Shown here in pieces: positions 24,118 through 33,405 of a stretch of DNA of 64,000 nucleotides. The notes under the pieces are model-generated. The model saw nothing but the letters and a program-made list of their open reading frames with translations, did no database searches and had not been told where the DNA came from. A program made the position numbers and the translations under genes. How positions within the stretch are numbered: position 1 is the stretch's first letter; every line of letters starts with the position of its first letter. The stretch lies in contig CAWJLO010000008.1 of the NCBI GenBank assembly GCA_963843685.1, positions 248,001-312,000 of the forward strand. Reading direction: 5' to 3'. This stretch comes from DASQHL01 sp963843685. GTDB lineage: Bacteria > Chloroflexota > Dehalococcoidia > DSTF01 > JACRBR01.

Positions 24118-26103
24118 ATGAGCTCTCGCTGGCTGAGAAACAGCTTCATCTATCTGCTCATCCTCGTGGCGGTCGTTGCGATCGTAGTGTCGTTCTTCCG
24201 GAGCGGGGACAGCACGAAGACGATCTCGTTCAGCGACGTCATCACGGCGGGGCAGAACCACCAGCTGAAGAGCATCGAGGTCTCAGGGCAGACCCTGAAC
24301 ATCGAGAAGGTCAACGACACCCAGAAGTACAAGTCGCGCATCGGCAGCAACACTGATCTTGAGCAGACGCTGCACGATCAGGGGGTGACCGTCGGCGGGT
24401 CCGACGGCGTGGCGATCAAGTACGCGTCGCCGTCGCCGTGGGGGAACTGGGTGAGCCTGCTGATCGGGTTCATGCCGATCCTCGTGATCGGCGCGCTGCT
24501 GATCTTCATGATGCGACAGGCGCAGGGCTCGAACAGCCAGGCGATGAATTTCGGGAAGAGCCGCGCGCGGATGTTCACCGGCAACAAACCGACGGTCACG
24601 TTCGCCGACGTGGCCGGCGTCGATGAGGCGAAAGAGGAGCTTCAAGAGGTCGTCGAGTTCCTGAAGTACCCCGAGAAGTTCGCGTCGCTGGGCGCGCGCA
24701 TCCCGCGGGGCGTGCTGCTGGTCGGCCCTCCCGGCACCGGCAAGACGCTGCTCTCGCGCGCCGTGGCCGGCGAGGCCGGGGTGCCGTTTTTCTCGATCAG
24801 CGGCTCTGAATTCGTGGAGATGTTCGTCGGCGTGGGCGCGAGCCGCGTGCGCGACCTGTTCGACCAGGCGAAGCGCAACTCGCCGTGCATCGTCTTCGTG
24901 GACGAGATCGACGCGGTCGGCCGGCAGCGGGGCGCCGGGCTGGGCGGGTCGCACGATGAGCGCGAACAGACGTTGAACCAGATCCTCGTCGAGATGGACG
25001 GGTTCGACACGAACACCAACGTGATCGTGATCGCGGCGACGAACCGGCCGGACATCCTGGACCCGGCGCTGCTGCGGCCGGGCCGCTTCGACCGACAGGT
25101 GATCCTGGACGCGCCGGACAGCCGCGGGCGACAGATGATCCTCGAGGTGCACACCAAGGGCAAGCCGTTCGAGAAGGACGTGGAGCTGGGTGTGCTGGCG
25201 AAGCAGACGCCGGGGTTCTCGGGCGCCGACCTGGCGAACCTTGTGAACGAGGCGGCGATCCTGGCGGCGCGCCGCAACAAGAAGAAGATCAGCATGTCGG
25301 AGTTCAACGAGGCGGTCGACCGCGTGATCGCGGGGCCGGAGCGGAAGAGCCGCGTGATCACGCCGAAAGAGAAGCGGATCATCGCGTACCACGAGGCGGG
25401 ACACGCGATGGTGGGGCACTTGCTGCCGAACTCGGACCCGCCGTACAAGATCAGCATCGTGTCGCGTGGCATGGCCGGCGGGTTCACCCGGTACATCCCG
25501 GAGGAGGACAGCCACCTGAGGGCGCGGAAGCAGTTCAAGGACATGCTGGCGACGGCGCTGGGCGGGCTGTGCGCGGAGGAGCTGATCCTGGACGGCGAGG
25601 CGACGACGGGGCCTTCCGACGACCTGAACAAGGCGACGAACATCGCGCGGAACATGGTGACGCAGTGGGGCATGAGCGAGCGGCTGGGGCCGCGGACGTT
25701 CGGCAACAAGCAGGAGCTGGTGTTCCTGGGCCGCGAGATCAGCGAGCAGCGGAACTACAGCGAGAAGGTCGCGGAGGAGATCGACGAAGAGGTGCGACGG
25801 CTGGTCGACCACGCGTACCAGACGGCGCGCGGCGTCCTGCTCGAGAACCGGGACCGGCTGGACAAGCTGGTCGACATCCTGCTGGACAAAGAGACGATCG
25901 AGGGCGACGACCTGAGGCGCGTGCTGGACGGGCTGGACATCGAGCCGCCGGCGCCGCCGGAAGCGCCCGCCGCGCCGCCCGCGGAGACGACGCCGGTGGA
26001 GGGAGCCGACACGCCGGGACCGCAGCCGAAGCTGGGGCCGCCGGGGCTCGCATGGGGCAGCCAGTCGAACATCAAGATGGACGGGGACGGGTTGCCGCTT
26101 TAG
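24118..26103 (+). CDS. ftsH: ATP-dependent zinc metalloprotease FtsH
   Basis: The protein is 661 aa. It has TM1 at residues 10-27, a short extracytoplasmic domain, TM2 at about 111-131, an AAA+ module with Walker A GPPGTGKT (203-210) and Walker B FVDEID (260-265), and a second-region-of-homology stretch ATNRPDILDPALLRPGR. The zinc site HEAGH is at 425-429. It is the membrane-anchored quality-control protease that degrades misassembled membrane proteins and selected cytosolic regulators. The C-terminus has a Pro/Ala/Glu-rich tail of about 60 residues. It is monocistronic, with its own promoter and a downstream hairpin terminator. Confidence 0.97.
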   Translation: MSSRWLRNSFIYLLILVAVVAIVVSFFRSGDSTKTISFSDVITAGQNHQLKSIEVSGQTLNIEKVNDTQKYKSRIGSNTDLEQTLHDQGVTVGGSDGVAIKYASPSPWGNWVSLLIGFMPILVIGALLIFMMRQAQGSNSQAMNFGKSRARMFTGNKPTVTFADVAGVDEAKEELQEVVEFLKYPEKFASLGARIPRGVLLVGPPGTGKTLLSRAVAGEAGVPFFSISGSEFVEMFVGVGASRVRDLFDQAKRNSPCIVFVDEIDAVGRQRGAGLGGSHDEREQTLNQILVEMDGFDTNTNVIVIAATNRPDILDPALLRPGRFDRQVILDAPDSRGRQMILEVHTKGKPFEKDVELGVLAKQTPGFSGADLANLVNEAAILAARRNKKKISMSEFNEAVDRVIAGPERKSRVITPKEKRIIAYHEAGHAMVGHLLPNSDPPYKISIVSRGMAGGFTRYIPEEDSHLRARKQFKDMLATALGGLCAEELILDGEATTGPSDDLNKATNIARNMVTQWGMSERLGPRTFGNKQELVFLGREISEQRNYSEKVAEEIDEEVRRLVDHAYQTARGVLLENRDRLDKLVDILLDKETIEGDDLRRVLDGLDIEPPAPPEAPAAPPAETTPVEGADTPGPQPKLGPPGLAWGSQSNIKMDGDGLPL

Positions 26104-26135
26104 GTGCCAGCACCCCGATCTCGCGGATCGAATGC

Positions 26136-26168
26136 AGAAGGGCTTCCACGTGGGAAGCCCTTCTTCTC
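26136..26168 (+). terminator. Intrinsic terminator of ftsH
   Basis: AGAAGGGCTTCC (26136-26147) pairs perfectly with GGAAGCCCTTCT over 12 base pairs around a short loop and is followed by a T-rich stretch. Confidence 0.8.
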
Positions 26169-26222
26169 GTGTTCGGGAGTCTGACGGCGGCCAGGGCGTG
26201 CCTCGAACGACGCCAGAGACCG

Positions 26223-26360
26223 GTCCGCGGGCAGTCAGGATTGGAACCGACGCTAAAGCGCTGCCCTGCCGGGGACGAACATGAAGACGATAGGGGAGTC
26301 CACCTAGGGGAACGCAGGCTGACAAGCCTGCTCGTAACCGGTGCCGCCAGGCCCGCGGAC
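26223..26360 (+). ncRNA. Unidentified structured leader upstream of the archaellin gene
   Basis: A perfect ten-base-pair stem, GTCCGCGGGC (26223-26232) with GCCCGCGGAC (26351-26360), encloses about 118 bases. Inside is a perfect hairpin GCAGGCT-GACA-AGCCTGC (26314-26331) and the motif GGAACCGACGCTAAAGC. The 3' part of the outer 5' strand can instead pair as GGGCAG (26229-26234) with CTGCCC (26261-26266), so two mutually exclusive folds are possible, as in riboswitches. The element ends 11 bases before the archaellin ATG. I could not match it to a known riboswitch class. No -35/-10 pair was identified. Confidence 0.5.
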
Positions 26361-26371
26361 GAGTCTCGGGG

Positions 26372-26989
26372 ATGGGCGCAGCGACCATGCGGAAGTTGCT
26401 CGAACGTTTGCGCGCCGTTGTGGGCCGCCTCGGTGCCGATGAGGGGATCACCGGTCTTGAGACCGCCATCATCCTCATCGCGTTCGTGGTGGTCGCGGCG
26501 GTGTTTGCCTTCGTCGTTCTGAGCACGGGTTTGTTCAGCTCCGAGCGCGGCAAAGAAGCGGTCTACGCCGGCCTGAGCAAGACTCAGGGCACGATGGAAC
26601 TGACCGGCGGCGTGATCGCGGACTCCGACGGAACAAACGTCACCAAGCTGACCTTCGGGCTAACGCTCGCGGCCGGCGGCGACAGCGTGAACCTCCGCGC
26701 CGCCGACCCGATCAACCGCACGGTCATCAGCTACATCGACGCTAACGTGGTCGACCCCGACGTCGAGTACACGACAACGACGATCACGGGCGTCGACGAC
26801 GGCCTGCTTCAGCAGGGCGAGCTGATGAACGTGACCATCGACTTTACCGCGCAGACGAACGGACCCGCATACAGTATCGGCACAAACCAGACGTTCGTCC
26901 TCGAGGTGAAACCTCCGACCGGGTCGTACCTGATCATCCAGCGAACCACACCCCCTTCTCTCGCCCAGCCGATCATCGACCTGAACTAG
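26372..26989 (+). CDS. Archaellin / type IV pilin-like protein with class III signal peptide
   Basis: The protein is 205 aa. A basic leader (RKLLERLRAVVGRLGADEG) precedes a probable prepilin-peptidase site at G25/I26, giving a mature start ITGLETAIILIAFVVVAAVF with Gly at +3 and Glu at +5 and a roughly 25-residue hydrophobic helix. The rest is a Thr/Asn-rich beta domain (VTKLTFGLTLAAGGDSVNL) like archaellins (PF01917). It is probably a surface filament subunit, but no archaellum motor, ATPase or peptidase gene lies in the window. ATG 26372 has CGGGG just upstream; ATG 26387 is an alternative. It stands alone behind a structured leader. Confidence 0.82.
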   Translation: MGAATMRKLLERLRAVVGRLGADEGITGLETAIILIAFVVVAAVFAFVVLSTGLFSSERGKEAVYAGLSKTQGTMELTGGVIADSDGTNVTKLTFGLTLAAGGDSVNLRAADPINRTVISYIDANVVDPDVEYTTTTITGVDDGLLQQGELMNVTIDFTAQTNGPAYSIGTNQTFVLEVKPPTGSYLIIQRTTPPSLAQPIIDLN

Positions 26990-27099
26990 CGCTCCAGCGC
27001 GTTAGAACGGGGGCATCGGATGGGGCTGAGCCGAGGACGGCCGCCCCTCTTGCGCTGTCTGGTATGCTGAAGCGCCAGACCACCATTATGCAGTGAGGT

Positions 27100-27128
27100 T
27101 TGACGCGTCCGGGGGCCACGGATAGAAT
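27100..27128 (+). promoter_or_regulatory. Sigma70-type promoter of rplU-rpmA-rpmE
   Basis: TTGACG (27100-27105) and TAGAAT (27123-27128) are separated by 17 bases, about 50 bases before the L21 start codon. Confidence 0.65.
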
Positions 27129-27178
27129 ATCGCCCGATGCCTGCCGGACGGCGGGTTTTGTCTTGTCTGGAGGAAGCC

Positions 27179-27742
27179 GTGTACGCCGTCGTGCGCACAG
27201 GTGGGAAGCAGTACCGGGTCGAAGAGGGCCGGGCGGTCACGATCGAGCGGCTGGCCGGCGAGCCGGGCGACAGCATCGAGCTGGGCGACGTGTTGTTGCT
27301 CGGCGACGGCGACGACGTGACGGTCGGCGCGCCGGTGATCCAGGGCGCGCGGGTGCTGGGCACGATCGCCGAGCAGGGGCGCTCGAAGAAGATCATCGTG
27401 TTCCGGTACAAGGCGAAGACGCGCGCCCGGAAGAAGAACGGACACCGGCAGCGGTTCACGCGGCTGGTGGTCGACGACATCCTGGGGCCGGGGCAGGAGC
27501 CGAAGCCGAAGGTCGTGGCCGCTGCGCCGGAGCCGGTCGTTGAGGAGGCGCCGAAGGGCCGCCGACGGCGCGGGAAGAAGGCGGAGGCCGAAGCCGTCGC
27601 GGAGGCAGCCGCACCGGACGAAGCGGCGGTTGCGGACGAAGCGCCGGTTGGGGACGCAGCAGCCGCGGACGAGCCTGTCGAGGCGGCCGAGGGCGACGCG
27701 CCGGCCAAACGCGGCCGTCGGGCGGCCAAGAAGAAAGAGTAG
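27179..27742 (+). CDS. rplU: 50S ribosomal protein L21 with long C-terminal extension
   Basis: The protein is 187 aa. The first roughly 105 residues are canonical L21: YAVVRTGGKQYRVEEG, DSIELGDVLLL, then KIIVFRYKAKTRARKKNGHRQ. A further roughly 80 residues follow that are rich in Ala, Glu, Pro and Lys and end RAAKKKE; most L21 proteins stop near residue 103. The GTG at 27179 has GGAGG five bases upstream and is preferred over the ATG at 27137. It is the first gene of the L21-L27-L31 operon. Confidence 0.93.
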   Translation: MYAVVRTGGKQYRVEEGRAVTIERLAGEPGDSIELGDVLLLGDGDDVTVGAPVIQGARVLGTIAEQGRSKKIIVFRYKAKTRARKKNGHRQRFTRLVVDDILGPGQEPKPKVVAAAPEPVVEEAPKGRRRRGKKAEAEAVAEAAAPDEAAVADEAPVGDAAAADEPVEAAEGDAPAKRGRRAAKKKE

Positions 27743-27747
27743 GCGAT

Positions 27748-28020
27748 ATGGCACACAAGAAGGGCGTCGGCAGTTCGCGGAACGGCCGGGACAGCAACAG
27801 CCAGCGCCTTGGGGTGAAGCGCTCCGACGGCGAGACGGTGCTGCCGGGCACGATCATCATGCGGCAGCGCGGGACGCGGGTGCACGCCGGCCGGAACGTC
27901 GGCGTGGGACGCGACCACACGTTGTACGCGCTGGCACAGGGCCAGGTGCGGTTTGAGCCGTACGCCAAGGGACGTCGCAAGCAGGTAAGCGTCTACGCGG
28001 CAGAGAGCGCCGCGAGTTAG
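27748..28020 (+). CDS. rpmA: 50S ribosomal protein L27
   Basis: The protein is 90 aa. It begins MAHKKGVGSSRNGRDSNSQR, the conserved L27 N-terminus that reaches toward the peptidyl-transferase centre, and continues GVKRSDGETVLPGTIIMRQRG. No cleavable N-terminal extension is present. It starts five bases after rplU and is followed by rpmE. Confidence 0.97.
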   Translation: MAHKKGVGSSRNGRDSNSQRLGVKRSDGETVLPGTIIMRQRGTRVHAGRNVGVGRDHTLYALAQGQVRFEPYAKGRRKQVSVYAAESAAS

Positions 28021-28033
28021 GTATCCAGTCGAA

Positions 28034-28294
28034 ATGAAAGCCAAGATTCACCCCAACTACGTCGAAGCAAAGATCCACTGCGCGTGCGGGAACTCGTGGC
28101 AGACGCACTCCACGAAGCCGGACGTGCACGTCGAGATCTGCAGCAACTGCCACCCGTTCTTCACGGGCCAGCAGCGCATCGTCGACACGGCCGGCCGCGT
28201 CGAGCGCTTCACCAAGCGGATGGAGAAGTCGCAGGCGGTGAAAGCGCAGGCCGAGGGGCGCGGCAAGAAGAAGACGGCCAGCGAGCCCGCCTAG
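28034..28294 (+). CDS. rpmE: 50S ribosomal protein L31 (zinc type)
   Basis: The protein is 86 aa. It begins MKAKIHPNYVEAKIHCACGN and contains EICSNCHPFFTGQQRIVDTAG. The paired cysteines (CAC and CSNC) are the zinc ligands of the C+ form of L31. The C-terminus is Lys/Ala rich. It is the last gene of the rplU-rpmA-rpmE operon and is followed by an intrinsic terminator. Confidence 0.97.
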   Translation: MKAKIHPNYVEAKIHCACGNSWQTHSTKPDVHVEICSNCHPFFTGQQRIVDTAGRVERFTKRMEKSQAVKAQAEGRGKKKTASEPA

Positions 28295-28314
28295 CCGCGA
28301 TCCAGCGTGCAAGC

Positions 28315-28349
28315 AGAGGGCGCCGATCAGAGAGATCGGCGCTCTTTTC
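28315..28349 (+). terminator. Intrinsic terminator of the rplU operon
   Basis: AGAGGGCGCCGAT pairs with ATCGGCGCTCT (one bulged G) around an AGAG loop and is followed by TTTT. Confidence 0.85.
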
Positions 28350-28388
28350 GTTCACGCCGTCCGCATGGCCCGCTGACGTCGATCGTGC

Positions 28389-28394
28389 TACACA
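28389..28394 (+). promoter_or_regulatory. Candidate -10 box for a leaderless amidohydrolase transcript
   Basis: TACACA ends exactly six bases before the ATG at 28401, and no Shine-Dalgarno is present. The hexamer lacks the final T of TANNNT, so it is the weakest of the set. Confidence 0.3.
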
Positions 28395-28400
28395 CACGCC

Positions 28401-29988
28401 ATGGCCGAACCCCGCACCCTCTCGATCCGTAACGCGCGCATCTGGACCGGCGACGCCGCCACGCCGTGGGCGGAGGCGGCGGTGGTGAGCGACGGGCGGT
28501 TCATTGCGGTCGGGCGGGCGGACGAGGTGCAGAGCCCCGCGGACGCGGAGGTGTTGGACGCGGGCGGCCGCCTCGTCGTGCCGGGGCTGACGGACTCGCA
28601 CGCGCACCTGCTGGGCACGGGGGCGGCGATGCGCTCGGTGGACCTGAAGCGCACGGCGGACGTAGCCGAGGCGGTGGGGCGGGTGGCGGAGCGCGTCGGA
28701 CGCACGCCGGAAGGCGAGTGGGTGCGCGGGGCGGGGTGGGACCAGAACGACTGGCCGGGGGCGCGCTTTCCACACCGGCGAGACCTGGATGACGTGGCGC
28801 CGGCGCAACCGGTCGTGCTGGTGCACACGTCGGGACACTGCAGCTGGGTGAACAGCGCGGCGCTGCGGGCGGCGGGCATCACTGCCGCGACGGAATCCCC
28901 GAGCGGCGGCGCCATCGACCACGACGCGGACGGCGAGCCGACGGGCGTGCTGCGAGATGCGGCGATGCGGCTGGTGACGGACGTGGCGCCGAATCCGACG
29001 CAGCCGGAACGGATCGCCGTGGCCGACGAGGCGATCGCCCATGCACACAGCCTCGGCATCACGTGCGTCCACGCGATGGACGTGGGGCGCGGGGAGCTAC
29101 AGGCGCTGTTCGCGCTGAACGACGCCGGGCGGCTGCGGCTACGGGTGCGGCCGTTCCTCTCGGCGACCCGGCTCGACGAGTGGTTCGAGCGCAACCTGAC
29201 GACAGGGGACGGAGACTCGATGCTGCGCGTGGGCGGCGTGAAGTTCTTCGCGGACGGGGCACTGGGATCACTGACGGCGTGGATGTTTGAGCCGTACGAG
29301 ACGTCGGGCGGGACGGGCTTCCCGCTACAGCCGCCGGAAGATCTGGAACGCGACGTGCGGCGCTGCCTGGAGCACGGGCTGGCGCCGGCCGTACACGCGA
29401 TCGGCGACCGCGCGAACCGGGCAGTGCTGGACATCTTCGAGCGGCTCCGAGGCGTGTCGCCGGAGCTGCCACGGCGGATCGAGCACGCGCAGATCCTCGC
29501 CGAGGCGGACGTGCCGCGGTTCGGCACGATGGGCGTGACGGTGTCGGCGCAGCCGATCCACGCGACGCAGGACATGGCGAAGGTGGACCGCGAGTGGGGC
29601 GCGCGGGGGCGTCTCGCGTACGCGTTCAAGTCGCTGAGCGATGCGGGCGCGTCGCTGGCGTTCGGATCGGACACGCCCGTGGAGACGATGGACCCGCTGG
29701 CGGGGATCCACGCCGCGGTGACACGCCGGACGGGCGATGGTGCGCCGCTCGGGAGGATGGCATGCCGAGGAACGCATCACACTCGACGCGGCGCTCCGCG
29801 CGTACACGTCGGGGCCGGCGGCGGCGGTGCGCGAGGCTGGGATCGGACGCATCGCGCCGGGCTGTCACGCCGACTTCGTGGTGCTCTCGGAGAACGTGTT
29901 TGAAATGAGCGATCCGATGCGGCTGCTGGATGCGCGCGTGGATCTGACCGTCGTGGGCGGCGAGATCGTGTACGGGCGCGGCGATTGA
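28401..29988 (+). CDS. YtcJ-like metal-dependent amidohydrolase, frameshifted near the C-terminus
   Basis: Reading across the lesion gives about 528 aa. Early hallmarks of the amidohydrolase_3 family are VPGLTDSHAHLLGTG (metal-binding HxH), GWDQNDW, the GALGSLTAWMFEPY stretch and HAIGDRANRAVLDIF. The frame breaks at 29751-29753: removing one G restores GAPLGGWHAEERITLDEAL-like family sequence, which continues in the second frame to GCHADFVVLSENVF and the stop at 29988. YtcJ-type enzymes hydrolyse exocyclic amides or formamides; the substrate is unknown. The lesion is most likely a homopolymer sequencing error. Confidence 0.85.
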
Positions 29989-30009
29989 GGGCAGTTTACG
30001 CGCGTGCGG

Positions 30010-30015
30010 TACGCT
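30010..30015 (+). promoter_or_regulatory. Candidate -10 box for a leaderless lipoprotein transcript
   Basis: TACGCT ends six bases before the GTG at 30022. A TTGAGG lies 19 bases upstream (29985-29990). Confidence 0.45.
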
Positions 30016-30021
30016 GGTGAG

Positions 30022-31252
30022 GTGTTGAGAGGCCCCGCGCTCGCGTTGCTCCCCGTCGCGCTACTGTTCGCCGCCTGCAGCGGCGGGGGCGGAGCGTCGA
30101 AGACACCGACACCCGCCGTCGATCTCACGGCGACGGCCGCGGCTTCCCCGACACCGGCGCCCGTGCCCGCACGTCCGGCGTCCTTGCGCGAGTATGCGCC
30201 GACCGCGGCGACGTACCTCAGTAGCGAGCCGAGCGCGGCGACGGACTGCCTGGCTGGCCTGTACGCCGCGTGGTCGATGCCGCTGATCGCCACGGGGACG
30301 GGATGCACTGCGGCGAACACGGACGCCGACCCGGAGAACGAACTGGTGGCCACATTCTAGCGCCACGGGATCGTCCACCGGCATGGCGGGGACGCAGTTC
30401 GTCGTCGCGGTGCTGGACCACGGGGCGAACGGCTACAGCGTGGCGTACCAATCGGACGTCGAAGACGTGGCGCCACCGGATCCGCAGGCGATCGCGCCGC
30501 TGATCTATGCGGGCGATCTGCTTGGAAGCGGGGAGGGCGGGCTGGTGTTCGAGACGGCGACGTGCGGGGCGAGCACCTGCACGCAAGAGGTGCACGTCGA
30601 GCGTGGCACGGATTCAGGGTACGTGAGCCTGGCGCCCGCCGACGGGATCACCATGGCCACAGCCACGAGCGTCAAGGTCGAGGAGACGGGCGACGGGACG
30701 AAAGAGATCGTGCTGACGGGTGGCGAGGCCGGGAGCGTGGGCGCCGGGCCGCAGCGGCAGCGCGAGGATGTGTGGGCGTGGGACGGGTCAGCGTACGCGC
30801 TGAAGTCGTCGTCGCCCGCGCCGGCGACGTATCTGTACCATGCGGTCAAGGACGCGGATGCGCTGTTCGCGTCGGGCAAGTACGCCGACGCGGAGGCGGC
30901 GTACCTCGCTACGGTGGGCAACGACGCGCTGCAGACGTTCTATCCGGACAAGAACGAGCGGGACGAGTTCGCGGCGTACGCGCTGTTCCGGGCGGGCCTG
31001 TCTGAGCTGATGAAGGGCGGCGACCGCGACACGGCGGACGGCTACTTCACGCGGGCCAACGGCTACGCCGGGACGCTGAACCATCAGCTGGCGGGCTCAT
31101 TCGAGGCGGCGTACGCGGCGAAGGGCGAAGTGAGCGTCGGGTGCAGCGCCGTGCGTGAGGACATCCAGTCGAACCTCAACGAGTACTCCACGTTCTGGGA
31201 CTTCGGTTACGGCAATCCGCCGTTCGACCCCAACGCGGTGTGTCCGTTCTGA
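30022..31252 (+). CDS. Lipoprotein of unknown function, interrupted by a one-base insertion
   Basis: It starts MLRGPALALLPVALLFAACS, a signal peptide with lipobox FAAC followed by a Gly/Thr/Pro linker. The first frame hits a TAG at 30358. Removing one T near 30358 continues the same protein as ATFSATGSSTGMAGTQFVVA to a stop at 31252, about 409 aa in all. The second half contains a helical repeat-like region (AVKDADALFASGKYADAEAAY) reminiscent of a tetratricopeptide hairpin. No enzyme motif is visible. GTG 30022 is chosen over GTG 30004 for the -10 spacing. Confidence 0.65.
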
Positions 31253-31287
31253 CAGGGTTCGTGCCACCAGAGCTGTAGGGAGCCGTT

Positions 31288-32208
31288 ATGCCGCAGTCGT
31301 CGAGCCTGTACTACGGCGGGCAGGCCGTGCTCGAGGGTGTGATGATCCGCGGGCCGAAGCACATGGCGATCGCCGTGCGCGATCCCGAGGGCACGATCGT
31401 CCAACGGGGCGAGGCGCTGACGGGCGTGTACACGGGCGCGGTGCGGCGGATCCCCATCGTGCGCGGCGCGATCGTGTTGTTCGAGACGCTGGCGCTCGGC
31501 GTGCGGGCACTGACGTGGTCGTCGCAGGTGGCGATGGGGCGCGACCAGGAGGAAGTCAGCAAGGCGCAGATCTTCGTGTCGCTGGGGATCACACTCGTCT
31601 TCGTCGCGGCGATCTTCTTCGCGGGGCCGGTGCTGCTGACGAGCTGGCTGAGCAGGTTCGTCAGCGGCTACGTCGAGGTGGCGATCGAGGGGGTGCTGCG
31701 GCTGGTGATGCTGATCGGTTACATCTGGCTGATCGGGCTGATGCCGGACGTGCGGCGCGTGTTCGCGTACCACGGGGCAGAGCACCGGGCGATCCACGCG
31801 TACGAGCACGGGCGCGAGCTGACGCCCGCGGCCGTGCGGGAGTACCCGAACGCGCACCCGCGCTGCGGGACGGCGTTCCTGCTGACGGTGATGGTGCTGT
31901 CGCTGATCGTGTTCGTGCTACTGGGGACGCCACCGATCTGGGTGCGGCTGATCGAGCGGGTCGCACTGATCCCCGTCATCGCCGCGCTGTCGTACGAGTT
32001 CCTGCGGCTGGGCCAGCGATTCGGCGAGAAGGGGCTGTTCGCCGTGATCTACCGGCCGAACCTCTGGCTGCAGAGCCTGACGACGCGCGATCCCGACGAC
32101 GCGCAGATCGAGGTGGCGATCGCGGCGCTGCGGCACGTGATCGAGATGGAGGCGACAGGCGCGACCGCCACCGTGCCGGTACGAGCGGCCGAGGAGCCGC
32201 TGGCTTAG
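31288..32208 (+). CDS. DUF1385 (YqhQ-like) membrane protein
   Basis: The protein is 306 aa. It begins SLYYGGQAVLEGVMIRGP, the DUF1385 signature, then EALTGVYTGAVRRIPIVRG. Several hydrophobic segments follow (ITLVFVAAIFFAGPVLL, RLVMLIGYIWLIGLMP, FLLTVMVLSLIVFVLLG, VALIPVIAALSYEFLRL). The central YHGAEHRAIHAYEHG run is strongly conserved in the family and suggests a metal site. Function is unknown; in Firmicutes and Chloroflexi it is often near translation genes (recollection). A TAGGGAG ribosome binding site precedes the ATG. Confidence 0.88.
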   Translation: MPQSSSLYYGGQAVLEGVMIRGPKHMAIAVRDPEGTIVQRGEALTGVYTGAVRRIPIVRGAIVLFETLALGVRALTWSSQVAMGRDQEEVSKAQIFVSLGITLVFVAAIFFAGPVLLTSWLSRFVSGYVEVAIEGVLRLVMLIGYIWLIGLMPDVRRVFAYHGAEHRAIHAYEHGRELTPAAVREYPNAHPRCGTAFLLTVMVLSLIVFVLLGTPPIWVRLIERVALIPVIAALSYEFLRLGQRFGEKGLFAVIYRPNLWLQSLTTRDPDDAQIEVAIAALRHVIEMEATGATATVPVRAAEEPLA

Positions 32209-32218
32209 GACACGAACG

Positions 32219-32542
32219 CTAGACGCCCGCCAGCTCCTCGACGTCGTTGAAGAAGCAGGCGCGGGCCCCCGTGTGGCAGACAGCCTTGCCGAGCATCTTG
32301 ACGCGAACCAGGAGCGAGTTGAACTCGCAGTCGGCCTTGATGGAGCGGACCTCCAGGAAGTCGCCGCTGGTGGCGCCCTTGTGCCAGATCTCCTTGCGGC
32401 TGCGGCTCCAGAAGACGACCTGGCCGAGCTCCTTCGTCATCTTGAGCGTTTCGGGGTTCATGTAGCCGAGCATGAGCACGTCGTTGGTCTCGTCGTCCTG
32501 GATGACGGCCGGGATGAGGCCCTGCGGGTTGTAGTTCAGCAT
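32219..32542 (-). CDS. hisI: Phosphoribosyl-AMP cyclohydrolase
   Basis: The protein is 107 aa. It contains VIQDDETNDVLMLGYMNPETL, VFWSRSRKEIWHKGATSGD (the SR-W-KG-SG signature) and CHTGARACFFN with the zinc-binding cysteines. It opens the purine ring of PR-AMP in step 3 of histidine synthesis. It lacks the HisE domain, so the two-domain form is not used here. It follows hisF on the minus strand after 71 bases and has a GGAAG ribosome binding site. Confidence 0.95.
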   Translation of the reverse strand: MLNYNPQGLIPAVIQDDETNDVLMLGYMNPETLKMTKELGQVVFWSRSRKEIWHKGATSGDFLEVRSIKADCEFNSLLVRVKMLGKAVCHTGARACFFNDVEELAGV

Positions 32543-32613
32543 GATGCGTCTTCCTTCGGAATGAGGCGCTGGTCGCCGGTCTCAGATGTCGTGTCGCTGG
32601 TGGCCGGCCGCGC

Positions 32614-33372
<759 letters not shown>

Positions 33373-33405
33373 GGTGCCACATGGTAGCAGACGCTTCCGC
33401 GCAGC

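Noticed and set aside
26223..26360. Assigning the archaellin leader to the c-di-GMP-I (GEMM) riboswitch
   Set aside because: The hallmark CACAGGGCAAACC-type core and its partner hairpin are absent; only a vague GACGC-AAAGC likeness exists.
24283..26553. A 756-aa minus-strand frame opposite ftsH
   Set aside because: It has shadow composition and no family motif, and FtsH motifs are complete on the plus strand.
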